Positions 38,740 to 47,309 of a stretch of DNA of 64,000 nucleotides are shown piece by piece. Position 1 is the stretch's first letter; each line of letters starts with the position of its first letter. Source of the stretch: Goodfellowiella coeruleoviolacea. Lineage in GTDB: Bacteria > Actinomycetota > Actinomycetes > Mycobacteriales > Pseudonocardiaceae. The notes under the pieces were generated by a model, which was not told where the DNA came from, searched no databases, and worked only from the letters and a program-made list of their open reading frames with translations. The position numbers and the translations under genes are program-made. The DNA lies in assembly GCF_024171785.1 (NCBI RefSeq), contig NZ_JAMTCK010000003.1, positions 496,001-560,000 on the forward strand, given 5' to 3'.

Positions 38740-39614
38740 CCGGGGTGCTGGTGACCGGTGGCACCGGCAGGACCGGGAGCGCGCTGGTGGAACTGCTGCG
38801 CGGCAGCGGCGTGCTGGTCCGGGTGGCCAGCCGCCACCCGTCCGCGACCGACCCGGACGCGGTCCGGTTCGACTGGGCTGACCCGGCCACGCACCCGGCC
38901 GCGCTGCGCGGGGTGGACCGGGTTTTCCTGGTGCCTCCGGTGGAGAGCGTGGATCCGCTGCCGCTGGTCGATCCGTTCCTGGCCGAGGCGCGGCGCCTCG
39001 GCGTGCGTCGGGTGGTGCTGCTCGGCTCCGCCATCGTGCTGCCCAACGCGCCCAGCGCGCTGGAGATGGCCGCGCGGGTGCGGGCCCAGCCCGGGTGGGT
39101 CGTGCTGCGCGCGTCCGGGTTCATGCAGAACTTCCTGCGCCCCCACCCGGTCGGCGAGCGGATTCGGCGGGACGGCGAGATCCGCACCGCCGCCGGTGCC
39201 GGCCGGGTGGGGTGGATCGACGCGCGGGACATCGCGGCCGCCGCGGCCGCCCTGCTGGCCGACCCCGGGGCGGCGCCCGGCGACCAGCGCGACTACCTGC
39301 TCACCGGGCCGAAGGCGTTGAGCTACCAGGACGCGGCGGCGACCATCACCGCCCACACCGGTCGGCCGGTCCGGGTGGTGCCGATCGGCGTCGACGAGCA
39401 GGCGGCCCACTACCGGGCCGCGGGCGCGTCCGCCGAGTTCGCGGCCGCCATCGCCGCGGTGGAGGACGGCATCAGAGCTGGTCGGGAGGACCGGGTCAGC
39501 ACCGCGGTACTGGACCTGACCGGCCGGCCACCCCGCACCTTCGCCGAGTTCGTCCAGGAGCACGCCACCGAGTGGGCGGAGGACGACCTGCCTGAGCGCG
39601 GATCGGCCCGGTGA
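38736..39614 (+). CDS. NmrA-like NAD(P)-binding oxidoreductase
   Basis: 292 residues. Atypical short-chain dehydrogenase of the NmrA/azoreductase-like type: VLVTGGTGRTGSALVELL (GxxGxxG nucleotide loop, residues 4-21), VRVASRHP for the NADP phosphate, and the later WIDARDIAAAAAALL and GPKALSYQDAAATI. The usual catalytic Tyr-x3-Lys is not evident, as in NmrA and in QOR2-like quinone reductases. Coupled to the SnoaL gene by an ATGA overlap. Likely a redox sensor or NADPH-quinone reductase. Confidence 0.9.
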   Translation: MTGVLVTGGTGRTGSALVELLRGSGVLVRVASRHPSATDPDAVRFDWADPATHPAALRGVDRVFLVPPVESVDPLPLVDPFLAEARRLGVRRVVLLGSAIVLPNAPSALEMAARVRAQPGWVVLRASGFMQNFLRPHPVGERIRRDGEIRTAAGAGRVGWIDARDIAAAAAALLADPGAAPGDQRDYLLTGPKALSYQDAAATITAHTGRPVRVVPIGVDEQAAHYRAAGASAEFAAAIAAVEDGIRAGREDRVSTAVLDLTGRPPRTFAEFVQEHATEWAEDDLPERGSAR

Positions 39615-39829
39615 CGGCCCGCGCCCGGCCGAGGACCGGGCGCCGCGCGGTGGCGCAGCTCATAGCGGTCGCCGGGACCGGTCGCGCCGGTGTTCCCGCA
39701 GGTGGGCGGGCTGGGGTGGGCTTAGCCCCACCCCGGCCCGGGGTGGTCGACCCATCGCCGGCCCGGCCTGGGCTGCCTAGCGTTCTCCCTGCTCACAACG
39801 CTTGACCCGGCTTGGAGAACGGAATCGAC

Positions 39830-40633
<804 letters not shown>

Positions 40634-40636
40634 GCC

Positions 40637-42001
40637 GTGCTGCTGCTCTCCCTGCGGTCACTGCGGCGCCAGCCGGCCCGGTTCGCGGCCAGCCTGCTCG
40701 CCACCTTCCTCGGCGCCACCATCCTGATGAGCTTCGCCTCGCTGCTGGACACCCGCGTGGCCGGCGCGGTCGACCCGGACAGCGCCAAGACGCTGGTGCT
40801 GATGGCCAGCGTGGTCGGCGGCTGGGGCCTGGTGATCGTGCTGTTCGCCGTGCTGTCCACGCTCAGCCTGCTGGTCAGCCAGCGCGCCGCGGAGATGGCG
40901 CTGCTCAAGAGCATCGGCGCGACCCCGGCGCAGATCGGGCTGATGGTCGTGGGCGAGGCACTGGCCGTGGCGGCCGTGGGCGCGCTGGCCGCGATCCTGC
41001 CGGCCGACCTCGGTGGCGGCCTGGTGGTGCACCTGCTGCACAACACCGGCCAGCTGGCCCCGGACGTGACGCACCGCTTCGGGGCGATCGCGATCTGCCT
41101 GGGCTTCGGCATCACCCTGGTGGCGGCCGGCGTGGCCGCGGTGCTCGCCGCGCGCCGCACCACCCGCACCAACGCCAGGGACGCGCTGCTGGTCGCCGCC
41201 ACCGGTCAGCGGCCAGTGCCCCGGGCCCGGATCATCTCCGGGGTGGTGTTCCTGGTGGCCGGCCTGAGCTGCGGCATCACCACGGCGGTCGCGCTGCGCG
41301 GCGGGGGCGTGGAGACCATGGCCGTTGGCGCGCAGGGCGCGATCTTCGCGGCCATCGGGTTCGCGCTGCTGGCCCCGGTGCTGCTGCGCGCGGTGATCGC
41401 CGTGCTGGCCGGCCCGCTGCGGGTGCTGCCCGGCGTCAGCGGCTACCTGACCGAGCGCAACGTGCGGGGCCAGCTGCAGAAGATGGCCGGCGCGGTGGTG
41501 CCGATCATCCTGTTCACCGGCATCAGCACCGGCACCCTGTACATGCAGGAGATCGAGAACTCCGCCAAGGCGATGACCGGGGCGGTGCAGACCGTGGCCG
41601 ACCGCAACACCGAGACGTTGAACCTGGTCGTCGTGGGCATGCTCGCGGTGTTCGCCGGCATCATGGTGATCAACACCCTGGTCGCCGCCACCACGTTCCG
41701 CCGCCGCGAGTTCGGCCAGCAGCGGCTGATCGGCGCGACCCCGCCGCAGGTGCTGCGCATGGTGGGCCTGGAGGGCGCGGTGCTGGTGTTCACCGGCGTG
41801 CTGCTCGGCTCGCTGGCCGCCACCGTGACCGTGTTCCCGTACAGCGTCGCCAAGCTCGGGACGTTCGCGCCCGACACGTCGATCGCGCTCTACCTGGCCG
41901 TGGTGCTCGCCGCCGTGGCGCTGACCCTGGGCTCCAGCGTGGGCACGGCCCGCCGGGTGATCCGCACCCCGGCCGTCGCCGCCGCCACCACCCGGATCTG
42001 A
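40637..42001 (+). CDS. ABC transporter permease, FtsX/MacB-like
   Basis: 454 residues. An N-terminal membrane segment (PARFAASLLATFLGATILM), a group near 70-180 (WGLVIVLFAVLSTLSLLVS, LAVAAVGALAAILPAD, ICLGFGITLVAAGVAAVLAA), more around 195-260, and a C-terminal FtsX block (LVVVGMLAVFAGIMVINTLVA, GLEGAVLVFTGVLLGSLAATV, YLAVVLAAVALTLGSSV). The loop RQQRLIGATPPQVLRMVGLE type motif (QQRLIGATPPQV) is the FtsX coupling helix. It is shorter than the about 800-residue actinobacterial permeases of this kind. GTG at 40637. Forms the exporter with the preceding ATPase. Confidence 0.92.
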   Translation: MLLLSLRSLRRQPARFAASLLATFLGATILMSFASLLDTRVAGAVDPDSAKTLVLMASVVGGWGLVIVLFAVLSTLSLLVSQRAAEMALLKSIGATPAQIGLMVVGEALAVAAVGALAAILPADLGGGLVVHLLHNTGQLAPDVTHRFGAIAICLGFGITLVAAGVAAVLAARRTTRTNARDALLVAATGQRPVPRARIISGVVFLVAGLSCGITTAVALRGGGVETMAVGAQGAIFAAIGFALLAPVLLRAVIAVLAGPLRVLPGVSGYLTERNVRGQLQKMAGAVVPIILFTGISTGTLYMQEIENSAKAMTGAVQTVADRNTETLNLVVVGMLAVFAGIMVINTLVAATTFRRREFGQQRLIGATPPQVLRMVGLEGAVLVFTGVLLGSLAATVTVFPYSVAKLGTFAPDTSIALYLAVVLAAVALTLGSSVGTARRVIRTPAVAAATTRI

Positions 42002-42037
42002 AACCCCGACCCTGAACCTCGACGCCGCACCTAGACG

Positions 42038-42072
42038 GGCCACGCCAGGAACGCGCTGTCCCTGGCGTGGCC
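42038..42072. terminator. Bidirectional terminator between permease and small peptide
   Basis: Perfect 12-bp stem (GGCCACGCCAGG at 42038-42049 with 42061-42072) and an 11-base loop, 36 bases after the permease stop and 28 bases after the peptide's stop on the other strand. Confidence 0.85.
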
Positions 42073-42099
42073 GTTGCTCGTGCTCGCGGGTGCGCCGCG

Positions 42100-42240
42100 T
42101 CAGCAGTTGTCCTCGCCGTGCCGGCGCCACGGGTCGACCTCCGCGCCACCCAACTCGACGATGATCCCCAGCGGCCGCCAGGGGTTGAGCGACGCGCCGC
42201 CCAGCTCGATCACGTAGCCACGTTCCTTGGACTTGCGCAT
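42100..42240 (-). CDS. 46-residue peptide of two 17-residue repeats (candidate RiPP precursor or signal)
   Basis: An ATG at 42240 preceded by GAGGAGAAGG opens a 46-codon frame. After an eight-residue basic start (MRKSKERG) come two 17-residue units, YVIELGGASLNPWRPLG and IIVELGGAEVDPWRRHG, then EDNC. The two units share ELGGA and PWR at fixed positions but differ at third codon positions, so the protein repeat is selected, not a recent DNA duplication. It sits convergent to the exporter pair, separated by a strong terminator. No modifying enzyme lies next to it except the methyltransferase operon 2 kb away. A precursor of a modified or exported peptide is the best guess. Confidence 0.7.
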   Translation of the reverse strand: MRKSKERGYVIELGGASLNPWRPLGIIVELGGAEVDPWRRHGEDNC

Positions 42241-42377
42241 GACCTTCTCCTCACCGTGGGGGAGCGGCTGGGGCCCGCCCGCTCGTGGCACCGACGCTAG
42301 AGGAGATCAGCCGGCCCCAGCTACGGCCAAAGGTGGCGAACCACCGCCAGCACCGGCCGGCCAGACACCAGGCGGCG

Positions 42378-43097
42378 TCACCGCGGTTGCCCAGCTGTCG
42401 CCTCCTCGGTCACCTCGGGGTGCCGCACCACCAACACCGTGATGTCGTCGCCGCTGCGGGCGCGCGCCGTTTTCAGCAGCACCTCAGCGGCGTCCTGTGG
42501 GCTGGGGTGCGCGGCGAGGACGTCGGTCATCTCGTCGTCGGACACCCGCAGCAGGCCATCCGATGCCAGTACCAGGACGGGGCAGCGCACGGTGACGGTG
42601 TCGATGCCGCCCTGGTCCACCCGCGCGACGCCGTTCATCAGCTGGTGGTCGTGCTGGCGCGCGATCTCCTCGGGCTCACCCTCGTCGCGGAGGAGCTGGC
42701 CATTGGTGTGCGGTCGGGTGAGTCGCCAGGCTTCGCCGTCCTGGTGGGCGTGGGCGGTGCAGTCGCCCGCCCACGCGATCCGCCAGAGTTCGCCCGGCTC
42801 GGCGACGGCGACCACGATCGCCCCGGACGGGCTCGGCAGCTCCACCTCGGGGTCGGCGCAGAGGTCGGACGCCGCCACGATCCCGTGCACCGCGCTGCGG
42901 CGTGCGGCCACCCGGACGGCCACCTCCGCGGCCACGTCGGCGAACCTGGCGACCTCGTCGCTCGTGCCGGTGCCGTCGACCACGGCCACGGCCAACCGGT
43001 CGTGGAACACGTGGTGCGCGAACGCGTCGCAGTTGAGCGCGCGGCGCGGGCCGGCCTCGGTCGCGGAGCCGATGACGACGCCTGTCTCGTTGATCAT
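42378..43097 (-). CDS. PP2C-family protein phosphatase-like protein
   Basis: 239 residues. PP2C signatures are recognisable: CDAFAHHVFHDRLAVAVVDGTG (the DGxG metal site reads VDGTGTSDE), WAGDCTAHAHQDGEAWRLT and LVLASDGLLRVSDDEM, then RSGDDITVLVV. The usual N-terminal Arg-x-x-NED acid site is weakened to RRALNCDAF. ATG 43097 has GAGGAGG upstream. It is the last gene of the minus-strand operon below the methyltransferase and 138 bases before the repeat peptide. A regulatory phosphatase or a degenerate sensor are both possible. Confidence 0.85.
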   Translation of the reverse strand: MINETGVVIGSATEAGPRRALNCDAFAHHVFHDRLAVAVVDGTGTSDEVARFADVAAEVAVRVAARRSAVHGIVAASDLCADPEVELPSPSGAIVVAVAEPGELWRIAWAGDCTAHAHQDGEAWRLTRPHTNGQLLRDEGEPEEIARQHDHQLMNGVARVDQGGIDTVTVRCPVLVLASDGLLRVSDDEMTDVLAAHPSPQDAAEVLLKTARARSGDDITVLVVRHPEVTEEATAGQPR

Positions 43098-43188
43098 GCT
43101 GCCGCATCCTCCTCGGTTGCCGGCCGTGCCGGTGCCGTCCGCCACCCGGGTGGGTGGCCCCCGCGGCAGCACGCGGCACTTCGCCTGA

Positions 43189-44325
43189 TCAGCCCAGGTC
43201 CACCGGTTGCGCGTCCGGCGTCACCGTGAACCGCCACGCCGCCAGCGGCGGCCGGCCCCTGGCGTCCCACCACCGGTACGCGGCCTCGACCTCGTCCCAC
43301 AGCCGGCGCGGGCCGTGCTGGCGCACCTCATACCGGCCGCCCAGATCCGGCTGGCCGCCGCGCGGTGCGGGTGCGATGCTCGCCCAGCTCGCCGACACCG
43401 TGTCGACCAGCCACGCGACACCAGGGCGCTCGTCGGTCTTCTCCCACACCGTGAACCGGCATTGAGGGACCGCCACAGCGACCGCCCACCGGGGATCGTC
43501 CAACAACAGCACCGGCCACGGCGGCGTCTCGGTGTGGGTGAGATCCGCCGCCGGATCGTCCCACCGCTTCCGCGTCCACCGCGATGAGCGCCGCTGGGCG
43601 CGCAACTCCATGAACCCCACACGCAACGGCACCGGCCGGCCGACAGCGGTGCCGTCGCCGCCGACCTCGAACCGCACCAGCGGCCCGGTGGTCAGGTCGG
43701 CCCGCATGGGCGCGAGGATCACCCCACCCGGCCGGGTTTGCTCGACCCACGCGTACGGCACCTGTCCAATTCGGACTGATGCCGTGGCGATCACCCGGTC
43801 GTAGGGAGCGCGCTCGGGGCACCCGACAGCGCCATCCCCGGTCACCACCCGCACGGGATGACCAGCCGCCACCAACCGCCGTCGCGCCTGATCGGCCAGC
43901 ACAGGGTCAACCTCGATGCTGGTCACAGCGTTATCGCCGAGCCGGTGAGCGAGGAGCGCGGCGTTGTACCCGGTACCGGTGCCGATCTCCAACACCCGGT
44001 GCCCCTCGTGCACGTCGAGTGCGTCGAGCATCCCGACCACCACGCTGGGCTGCGAGGCTGAGCAGGTCGGGAGGTACCCGACCGCCGGCCACACCGTGGC
44101 GCCGTCGTCGTACTGGGTGACGATCGGCCGGTCTGAGTAGACCGCCTCGGTCCACTGCTCGGGGGCGGCGTCGCGGTCAATGGGAACGCACTGCACGCTG
44201 TCGTCGTCGGCCACGTCAGCCCATGCCTGGGCGGGCACGTAGTCGGCCCGGTCGACGCCACGCAGCGAAGGCAGCCAGGCGGCCGGCACGGAGCCAGCCG
44301 CCTGGAGGTGAGCCACCAAGGTCAT
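43189..44325 (-). CDS. PIMT-like SAM methyltransferase of the RiPP-associated type
   Basis: 378 residues. The N-terminal half is protein-L-isoaspartate methyltransferase-like: IVTQYDDG, SASQPSVVVGMLDAL, SAM motif VLEIGTGTGYNAALLAHRLG, and VVTGDGAVGCPERAPYDRVIATASV. A C-terminal domain of about 170 residues (FMELRAQRRSSRW, VAWLVDTVSASWASI) is as in methyltransferases of ATP-grasp peptide and FxLD lanthipeptide systems, which are longer than housekeeping PIMT. Its ATG overlaps the stop of a 42-residue acidic peptide (ATGA), the arrangement expected for a peptide-modifying enzyme. No ATP-grasp or lanthionine enzyme is present in the window. Confidence 0.88.
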   Translation of the reverse strand: MTLVAHLQAAGSVPAAWLPSLRGVDRADYVPAQAWADVADDDSVQCVPIDRDAAPEQWTEAVYSDRPIVTQYDDGATVWPAVGYLPTCSASQPSVVVGMLDALDVHEGHRVLEIGTGTGYNAALLAHRLGDNAVTSIEVDPVLADQARRRLVAAGHPVRVVTGDGAVGCPERAPYDRVIATASVRIGQVPYAWVEQTRPGGVILAPMRADLTTGPLVRFEVGGDGTAVGRPVPLRVGFMELRAQRRSSRWTRKRWDDPAADLTHTETPPWPVLLLDDPRWAVAVAVPQCRFTVWEKTDERPGVAWLVDTVSASWASIAPAPRGGQPDLGGRYEVRQHGPRRLWDEVEAAYRWWDARGRPPLAAWRFTVTPDAQPVDLG

Positions 44326-44450
44326 TTCGACTCCGGCTCGAAGGTGCTCGGGTCCAGCGTCTCCCCGGTCAGCGGGGTCTGCTTGTCGTCGATGATGCTC
44401 CGCTTGCCGTCGTCCTCGACCTCGTCGTCCGGCTCCTGCTCGTCGGCCAT
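44322..44450 (-). CDS. 42-residue acidic peptide coupled to the methyltransferase
   Basis: An ATG at 44450 with AAGGA ten bases upstream opens a 42-codon frame that ends in the TGA overlapping the methyltransferase ATG. The N-terminal half is very acidic (ADEQEPDDEVEDDG), the rest is KRSIIDDKQTPLTGETLDP and STFEPESK. It is too short for the usual gene callers. The acid/Thr-rich C-terminus with TPLTGETLDPSTFEPE resembles cores of ester-linked or aspartimide-bearing peptides only in general character. Precursor peptide for the adjacent enzyme is the favoured reading; a regulatory leader peptide is the alternative. Confidence 0.7.
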   Translation of the reverse strand: MADEQEPDDEVEDDGKRSIIDDKQTPLTGETLDPSTFEPESK

Positions 44451-44546
44451 GCCGTTTTTTCCTTCCGAGACGCGGTTGTGGTGGACCCTGGCGAGGTGGG
44501 CCAGGGAGGCTCAAGGGGCGTTCACACGATCCGGCGAACTGATGGG

Positions 44547-44717
44547 TCAGCACCCGTAGAAGAAGACCAACCACAGGGCGCTCAGCCAGAGGAGCAGGCC
44601 GAGGAAGAACCACCAGGTCGGGTCGTCGTAGTCGCGCCGGTCCCGCCACTTCCGCCGCAGGTACCGGAGGTGTTTCCGCAACGCGCGTGGGCCCCCGCGC
44701 TGGCGGAGCGGTCTCAC
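44547..44717 (-). CDS. 56-residue single-span membrane peptide
   Basis: GTG at 44717 overlaps the stop of the preceding gene (GTGA). The product starts very basic (RPLRQRGGPRALRKHLRYLR, RKWRDRRDYDDP) and ends with a membrane segment TWWFFLGLLLWLSALWLVFF and YGC. A positive-inside small membrane protein. Function unknown; it is the last of seven overlapping small ORFs in the operon, about 100 bases before the acidic peptide. Confidence 0.6.
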   Translation of the reverse strand: MRPLRQRGGPRALRKHLRYLRRKWRDRRDYDDPTWWFFLGLLLWLSALWLVFFYGC

Positions 44718-44890
44718 GGCGGCCCCCACGTCATCGGCAGCAGCCGCACCGGCGCGGTGCTGGTGGTGCCGGTGACCGGCCGCTGCGACCGGGACGACGT
44801 GCGCGTCCACTCCTGATCCCGGGCGCCGCCGAGGACGACCGCCGCGAGCGACAGGAGCAGGACGAAGAGCAGGATCACGCGCTGCGTCAC
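44714..44890 (-). CDS. 58-residue membrane-anchored peptide
   Basis: GTG at 44890, overlapping the stop of the 13-codon ORF. The N-terminus is a signal-anchor (QRVILLFVLLLSLAAVVLGG) followed by a polar Thr/Ser/Arg-rich tail. It ends in a TGA that overlaps the next GTG. No family recognised. Its place in the overlapping chain supports it being translated. Confidence 0.55.
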   Translation of the reverse strand: MTQRVILLFVLLLSLAAVVLGGARDQEWTRTSSRSQRPVTGTTSTAPVRLLPMTWGPP

Positions 44891-44928
44891 GGCACCTGCC
44901 CCTCCAGCCCGGGCCCGTGCTCGGTCAT
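44887..44928 (-). CDS. 13-codon mini-ORF in overlapping chain
   Basis: ATG at 44928 overlaps the preceding stop (ATGA), and its TGA overlaps the next GTG (GTGA). It encodes MTEHGPGLEGQVP. Very short; it may only serve to carry ribosomes between the genes on either side, or the neighbouring genes may start elsewhere. Reported because the double overlap is exact. Confidence 0.35.
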   Translation of the reverse strand: MTEHGPGLEGQVP

Positions 44929-45167
44929 CCCGGCTCCCCGTCGCGCTTGCCGGACAGGACCGTGTCCATCGCCCGCGTGGTCACCTCGTCGCAGGCCAGG
45001 CACATCGGGACGGCGATCAGGGCTGTGGTCCGCTCGCGCGGCACGCTGTACCGGCAGACGCCGACCGCCTCCAACGTGCGCACCCGCTCGTCGTTGACCT
45101 GTGCGGTGGGGAACGCGTGGCACTGGCCGTCCGGGCACAGGCGCCACTGGTGGGGCAGTTCCTTCAC
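44925..45167 (-). CDS. 80-residue cysteine-containing protein
   Basis: GTG at 45167 overlaps the upstream stop by four bases. The sequence has LCPDGQCHAF and later CRYSVPRERT ... MCLACDEV, two cysteine pairs plus histidines that could bind one zinc ion. No membrane segment. Unrecognised, but the spacing of the cysteines and the compact length are typical of small actinomycete zinc-ribbon proteins found in mobile or conservon-like operons. Confidence 0.65.
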   Translation of the reverse strand: MKELPHQWRLCPDGQCHAFPTAQVNDERVRTLEAVGVCRYSVPRERTTALIAVPMCLACDEVTTRAMDTVLSGKRDGEPG

Positions 45168-45574
45168 GTGTCCGCCACCTCCGCAGCCAGCACGGACTTC
45201 GCCGCGTCCAGGCAGTGACCGCAGTGGTGCGCCGGCACCACCTGCGTGACCGCGTCGGACAGGCCGTGCCCGCACAGCGCCCGGTACGACCGCCCCGTGC
45301 CCACGTCGTTGGCGGCGATGACGTGCGCCGCACCGTCCACACTGGACCGACGCAGCACGTACCGCGGCTCGTCACCGGATTCCGTTGGCGTGGTGAGGTA
45401 ACAGGCGCCGCACCAGGTGGTGTTCTCCCGCGTGGGGCGCGGGTACATCGTGATCAGCGTGTCGGCCAGGCGGATGCCGCAGACGCTCCGGTGGAACCCG
45501 GGCGTGTCCGGCTGCCAGGCGTGCACCTGCGGCGTGACGAACGGGGAGTGCCCGTAGGCCAGGGTGCTGGTCAT
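45164..45574 (-). CDS. 136-residue zinc-ribbon-like protein
   Basis: ATG at 45574 overlaps the preceding stop (ATGA). Cysteine and histidine pairs occur at FHRSVCGIRLAD, TTWCGACYL, ALCGHGL and HHCGHCLDAAK, enough for two zinc sites. No known family name. It lies mid-operon, upstream of the other cysteine-containing protein, with which it shares the general pattern and possibly origin. Confidence 0.7.
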   Translation of the reverse strand: MTSTLAYGHSPFVTPQVHAWQPDTPGFHRSVCGIRLADTLITMYPRPTRENTTWCGACYLTTPTESGDEPRYVLRRSSVDGAAHVIAANDVGTGRSYRALCGHGLSDAVTQVVPAHHCGHCLDAAKSVLAAEVADT

Positions 45575-45786
45575 CGCCGCCCCCAGACGCTCGACTCGGG
45601 GCGGCACGCCTGAACCCGGAAGTACGCGCACCCGCAGGGCGCCGGCCGGCAGGTGATGATCCCGAACACCCGGCCGCGCCGCGCCAACCACCACCGCCGC
45701 AATCGGCCCCGGCGGGTCGCCAGGTAGCGGGCCAGGGCGGCTGTGGCCTGGTCGTGAGTGGGGTAGGTGCGCCGTGTCGCCGTCAC
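45571..45786 (-). CDS. 71-residue basic cysteine-rich peptide
   Basis: GTG at 45786 overlaps the upstream stop. The N-terminal part is basic and helical (THDQATAALARYLATRRGRL, RRWWLARRGRV), the C-terminal part has four cysteines (ITCRPAPCGCAYFRVQAC). Could be nucleic-acid binding through the basic half and a zinc knuckle, but nothing is established. Confidence 0.6.
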   Translation of the reverse strand: MTATRRTYPTHDQATAALARYLATRRGRLRRWWLARRGRVFGIITCRPAPCGCAYFRVQACRPESSVWGRR

Positions 45787-46193
45787 GCTGCTGCCTCCTG
45801 TCCACAGTGGACTTGATTAGTCGGGACGTGGCCGAGGGGCAGGCCGGCCATCGCCAGTACCCGACCGGAACCCGGGGCGGTGGGCTCGGTCGGAGCATCG
45901 TGTGGCCGCGCCGAGACGTGGCGCGGCTGTCGGTTGGTGGGGCGGTCGTCCAGCGGAAATGTGGTGATCAGGTGGAGCCACAGGCCGCCGAGGACTGCGA
46001 AGGCCACCAGGCCGAGCGCGAGGAACACGAGCAGTGCGGTCACGTCCACCACCACCTCTGTCGGGGCGGGCAGCGGGACGAGAGCCGAAGCCGTCTCAAC
46101 CGTCCCGCCGCCCGGGATCGCCCCGGCGCGTGGGGCGATGGCTGGGGCCGCGTGGGCGTGATCTGGGAACCGCGCGGCCATCACCCAACCCAT
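45783..46193 (-). CDS. 136-residue membrane protein, first gene of the small-ORF operon
   Basis: ATG at 46193 (a second ATG at 46181 is possible). One membrane segment, VDVTALLVFLALGLVAFAVLGGLWLHLI, about residues 49-76, with an Ala/Pro-rich N-terminal side and a polar His/Pro/Thr-rich C-terminal tail ending CGQEAAA. No domain recognised. It is divergent from the XRE/DUF5753 regulator, with a perfect palindrome between them. Confidence 0.55.
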   Translation of the reverse strand: MGWVMAARFPDHAHAAPAIAPRAGAIPGGGTVETASALVPLPAPTEVVVDVTALLVFLALGLVAFAVLGGLWLHLITTFPLDDRPTNRQPRHVSARPHDAPTEPTAPGSGRVLAMAGLPLGHVPTNQVHCGQEAAA

Positions 46194-46330
46194 CGGGAGC
46201 CGGGCGAGCTACTGGGAGCGGCGAGGGGTGCGACCGCCGGCCCTCACCGCTCGCCTGCCTTCAGCTGTGAGGACAGAGGCAGGCAGTTGGCCAGCACTCC
46301 GGCCGCGCTCACCAACTGCCGCAACGGTAG

Positions 46331-46347
46331 CGCAGGAAATTCCTGCG
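46331..46347. promoter_or_regulatory. Perfect palindrome between small-ORF operon and XRE regulator
   Basis: CGCAGGAA-a-TTCCTGCG (8-1-8) about 85 bases before the regulator ATG and 140 bases before the operon start. A second, looser pair GGGGAAA ... TTTCCCC (46364-46388) lies closer to the regulator. A likely operator for the adjacent DUF5753 regulator controlling both directions. Confidence 0.55.
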
Positions 46348-46432
46348 GACATTCCTTCGATCGGGGGAAACTCGTGGCGACTTTCCCCGGGCACACTGGG
46401 CCGCGTTCCAACTCACTTCGAAGGAGCATGTG

Positions 46433-47284
46433 ATGGCCAGACGCCCCGGGCCCACTATCCGCCGATGGCAGCTTGGCGGCGAACTACGCCGTCACCGGGA
46501 AGCGGCTGGAGTGTCCGCCCGCAGGGCTGCCGCGGAACTGGAGACTACGCCGTCTACGTTGAGCAAGATCGAGGGCGGCAAGCAATCGATCAAAAGCCTG
46601 TACGTGAAACTTCTGGCGCCGTTGTATGGACTGTCGCTTGAAGAGCGGGAGCGGTTGCTGGCGTTGGCCGAGGAGGCGAACCAGCCTGGCTGGTGGACGA
46701 CGTACGGAAAAGCCGTGCCGGACTGGGTCAAGCTGTACTTCGGATACGAGAGCGACGCGAGCCAACTGCGCACGTACGAGTCGGAGCTTGTTCCAGGCCT
46801 CCTTCAGACTGCCGACTATGTGCGTGCCATCGCCAAGGCAAATCGTCCTGACAGCACCGAGTCGGACTTGGAGACCTCCGTCAATCTGCGCCGTGCGCGG
46901 CAACAGCGTATGACGAGTGATGACGCGCCGGATCTGCACGTGGTGGTCAACGAGGCTGTCCTGCACCGGGAAGTCGGTGGCCCTGCGGTGATGCGGGATC
47001 AGTTGCGGCACCTGATCAAGACTTCAGAGTCCGAGCACGTAACGATTCAAGTACTCCCGTTCCGGGCTGGTGCTCATCCTGCGATGACCGCTCCATTCAC
47101 CCTGCTCGGCTTCGACTACCCAGGGATGACCACGGTGTATCTGGAGAACGGTCGAGGTGCCCTCTACCTGGACAGCCGCCCGGACTTGGCGAGGTACGAG
47201 TGGATGTTTGACCAGCTCTGTCAGGCTGCGCTCTCAGCGAAGGACAGCACTGCCCTGATGGATACTTTGAGCCGCAAGCTGTGA
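46433..47284 (+). CDS. XRE family regulator with DUF5753 domain
   Basis: 283 residues. N-terminal XRE HTH (ELRRHREAAGVSARRAAAEL, TPSTLSKIEGGK, about 15-50) and a C-terminal DUF5753 domain (YESELVPGLLQTADYVRAI, LHVVVNEAVLHREVGG, HVTIQVLPFRAGAHPAM, VYLENGRGALYLD), the standard actinomycete pairing. ATG 46433 with AAGGAG six bases upstream. Followed by two DUF397 genes, its conserved small partners. In studied streptomycete pairs the two proteins form an XRE regulator with a DUF397 antagonist linked to development or antibiotic control. Confidence 0.95.
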   Translation: MARRPGPTIRRWQLGGELRRHREAAGVSARRAAAELETTPSTLSKIEGGKQSIKSLYVKLLAPLYGLSLEERERLLALAEEANQPGWWTTYGKAVPDWVKLYFGYESDASQLRTYESELVPGLLQTADYVRAIAKANRPDSTESDLETSVNLRRARQQRMTSDDAPDLHVVVNEAVLHREVGGPAVMRDQLRHLIKTSESEHVTIQVLPFRAGAHPAMTAPFTLLGFDYPGMTTVYLENGRGALYLDSRPDLARYEWMFDQLCQAALSAKDSTALMDTLSRKL

Positions 47285-47309
47285 GGGCAGGAGCAGAGAG
47301 GGGCCGGCA

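Noticed and set aside
43189..44325. Housekeeping protein-repair L-isoaspartate methyltransferase
   Set aside because: The protein is about 160 residues longer than pcm and has the C-terminal domain and coupled small peptide seen with peptide-modifying relatives.
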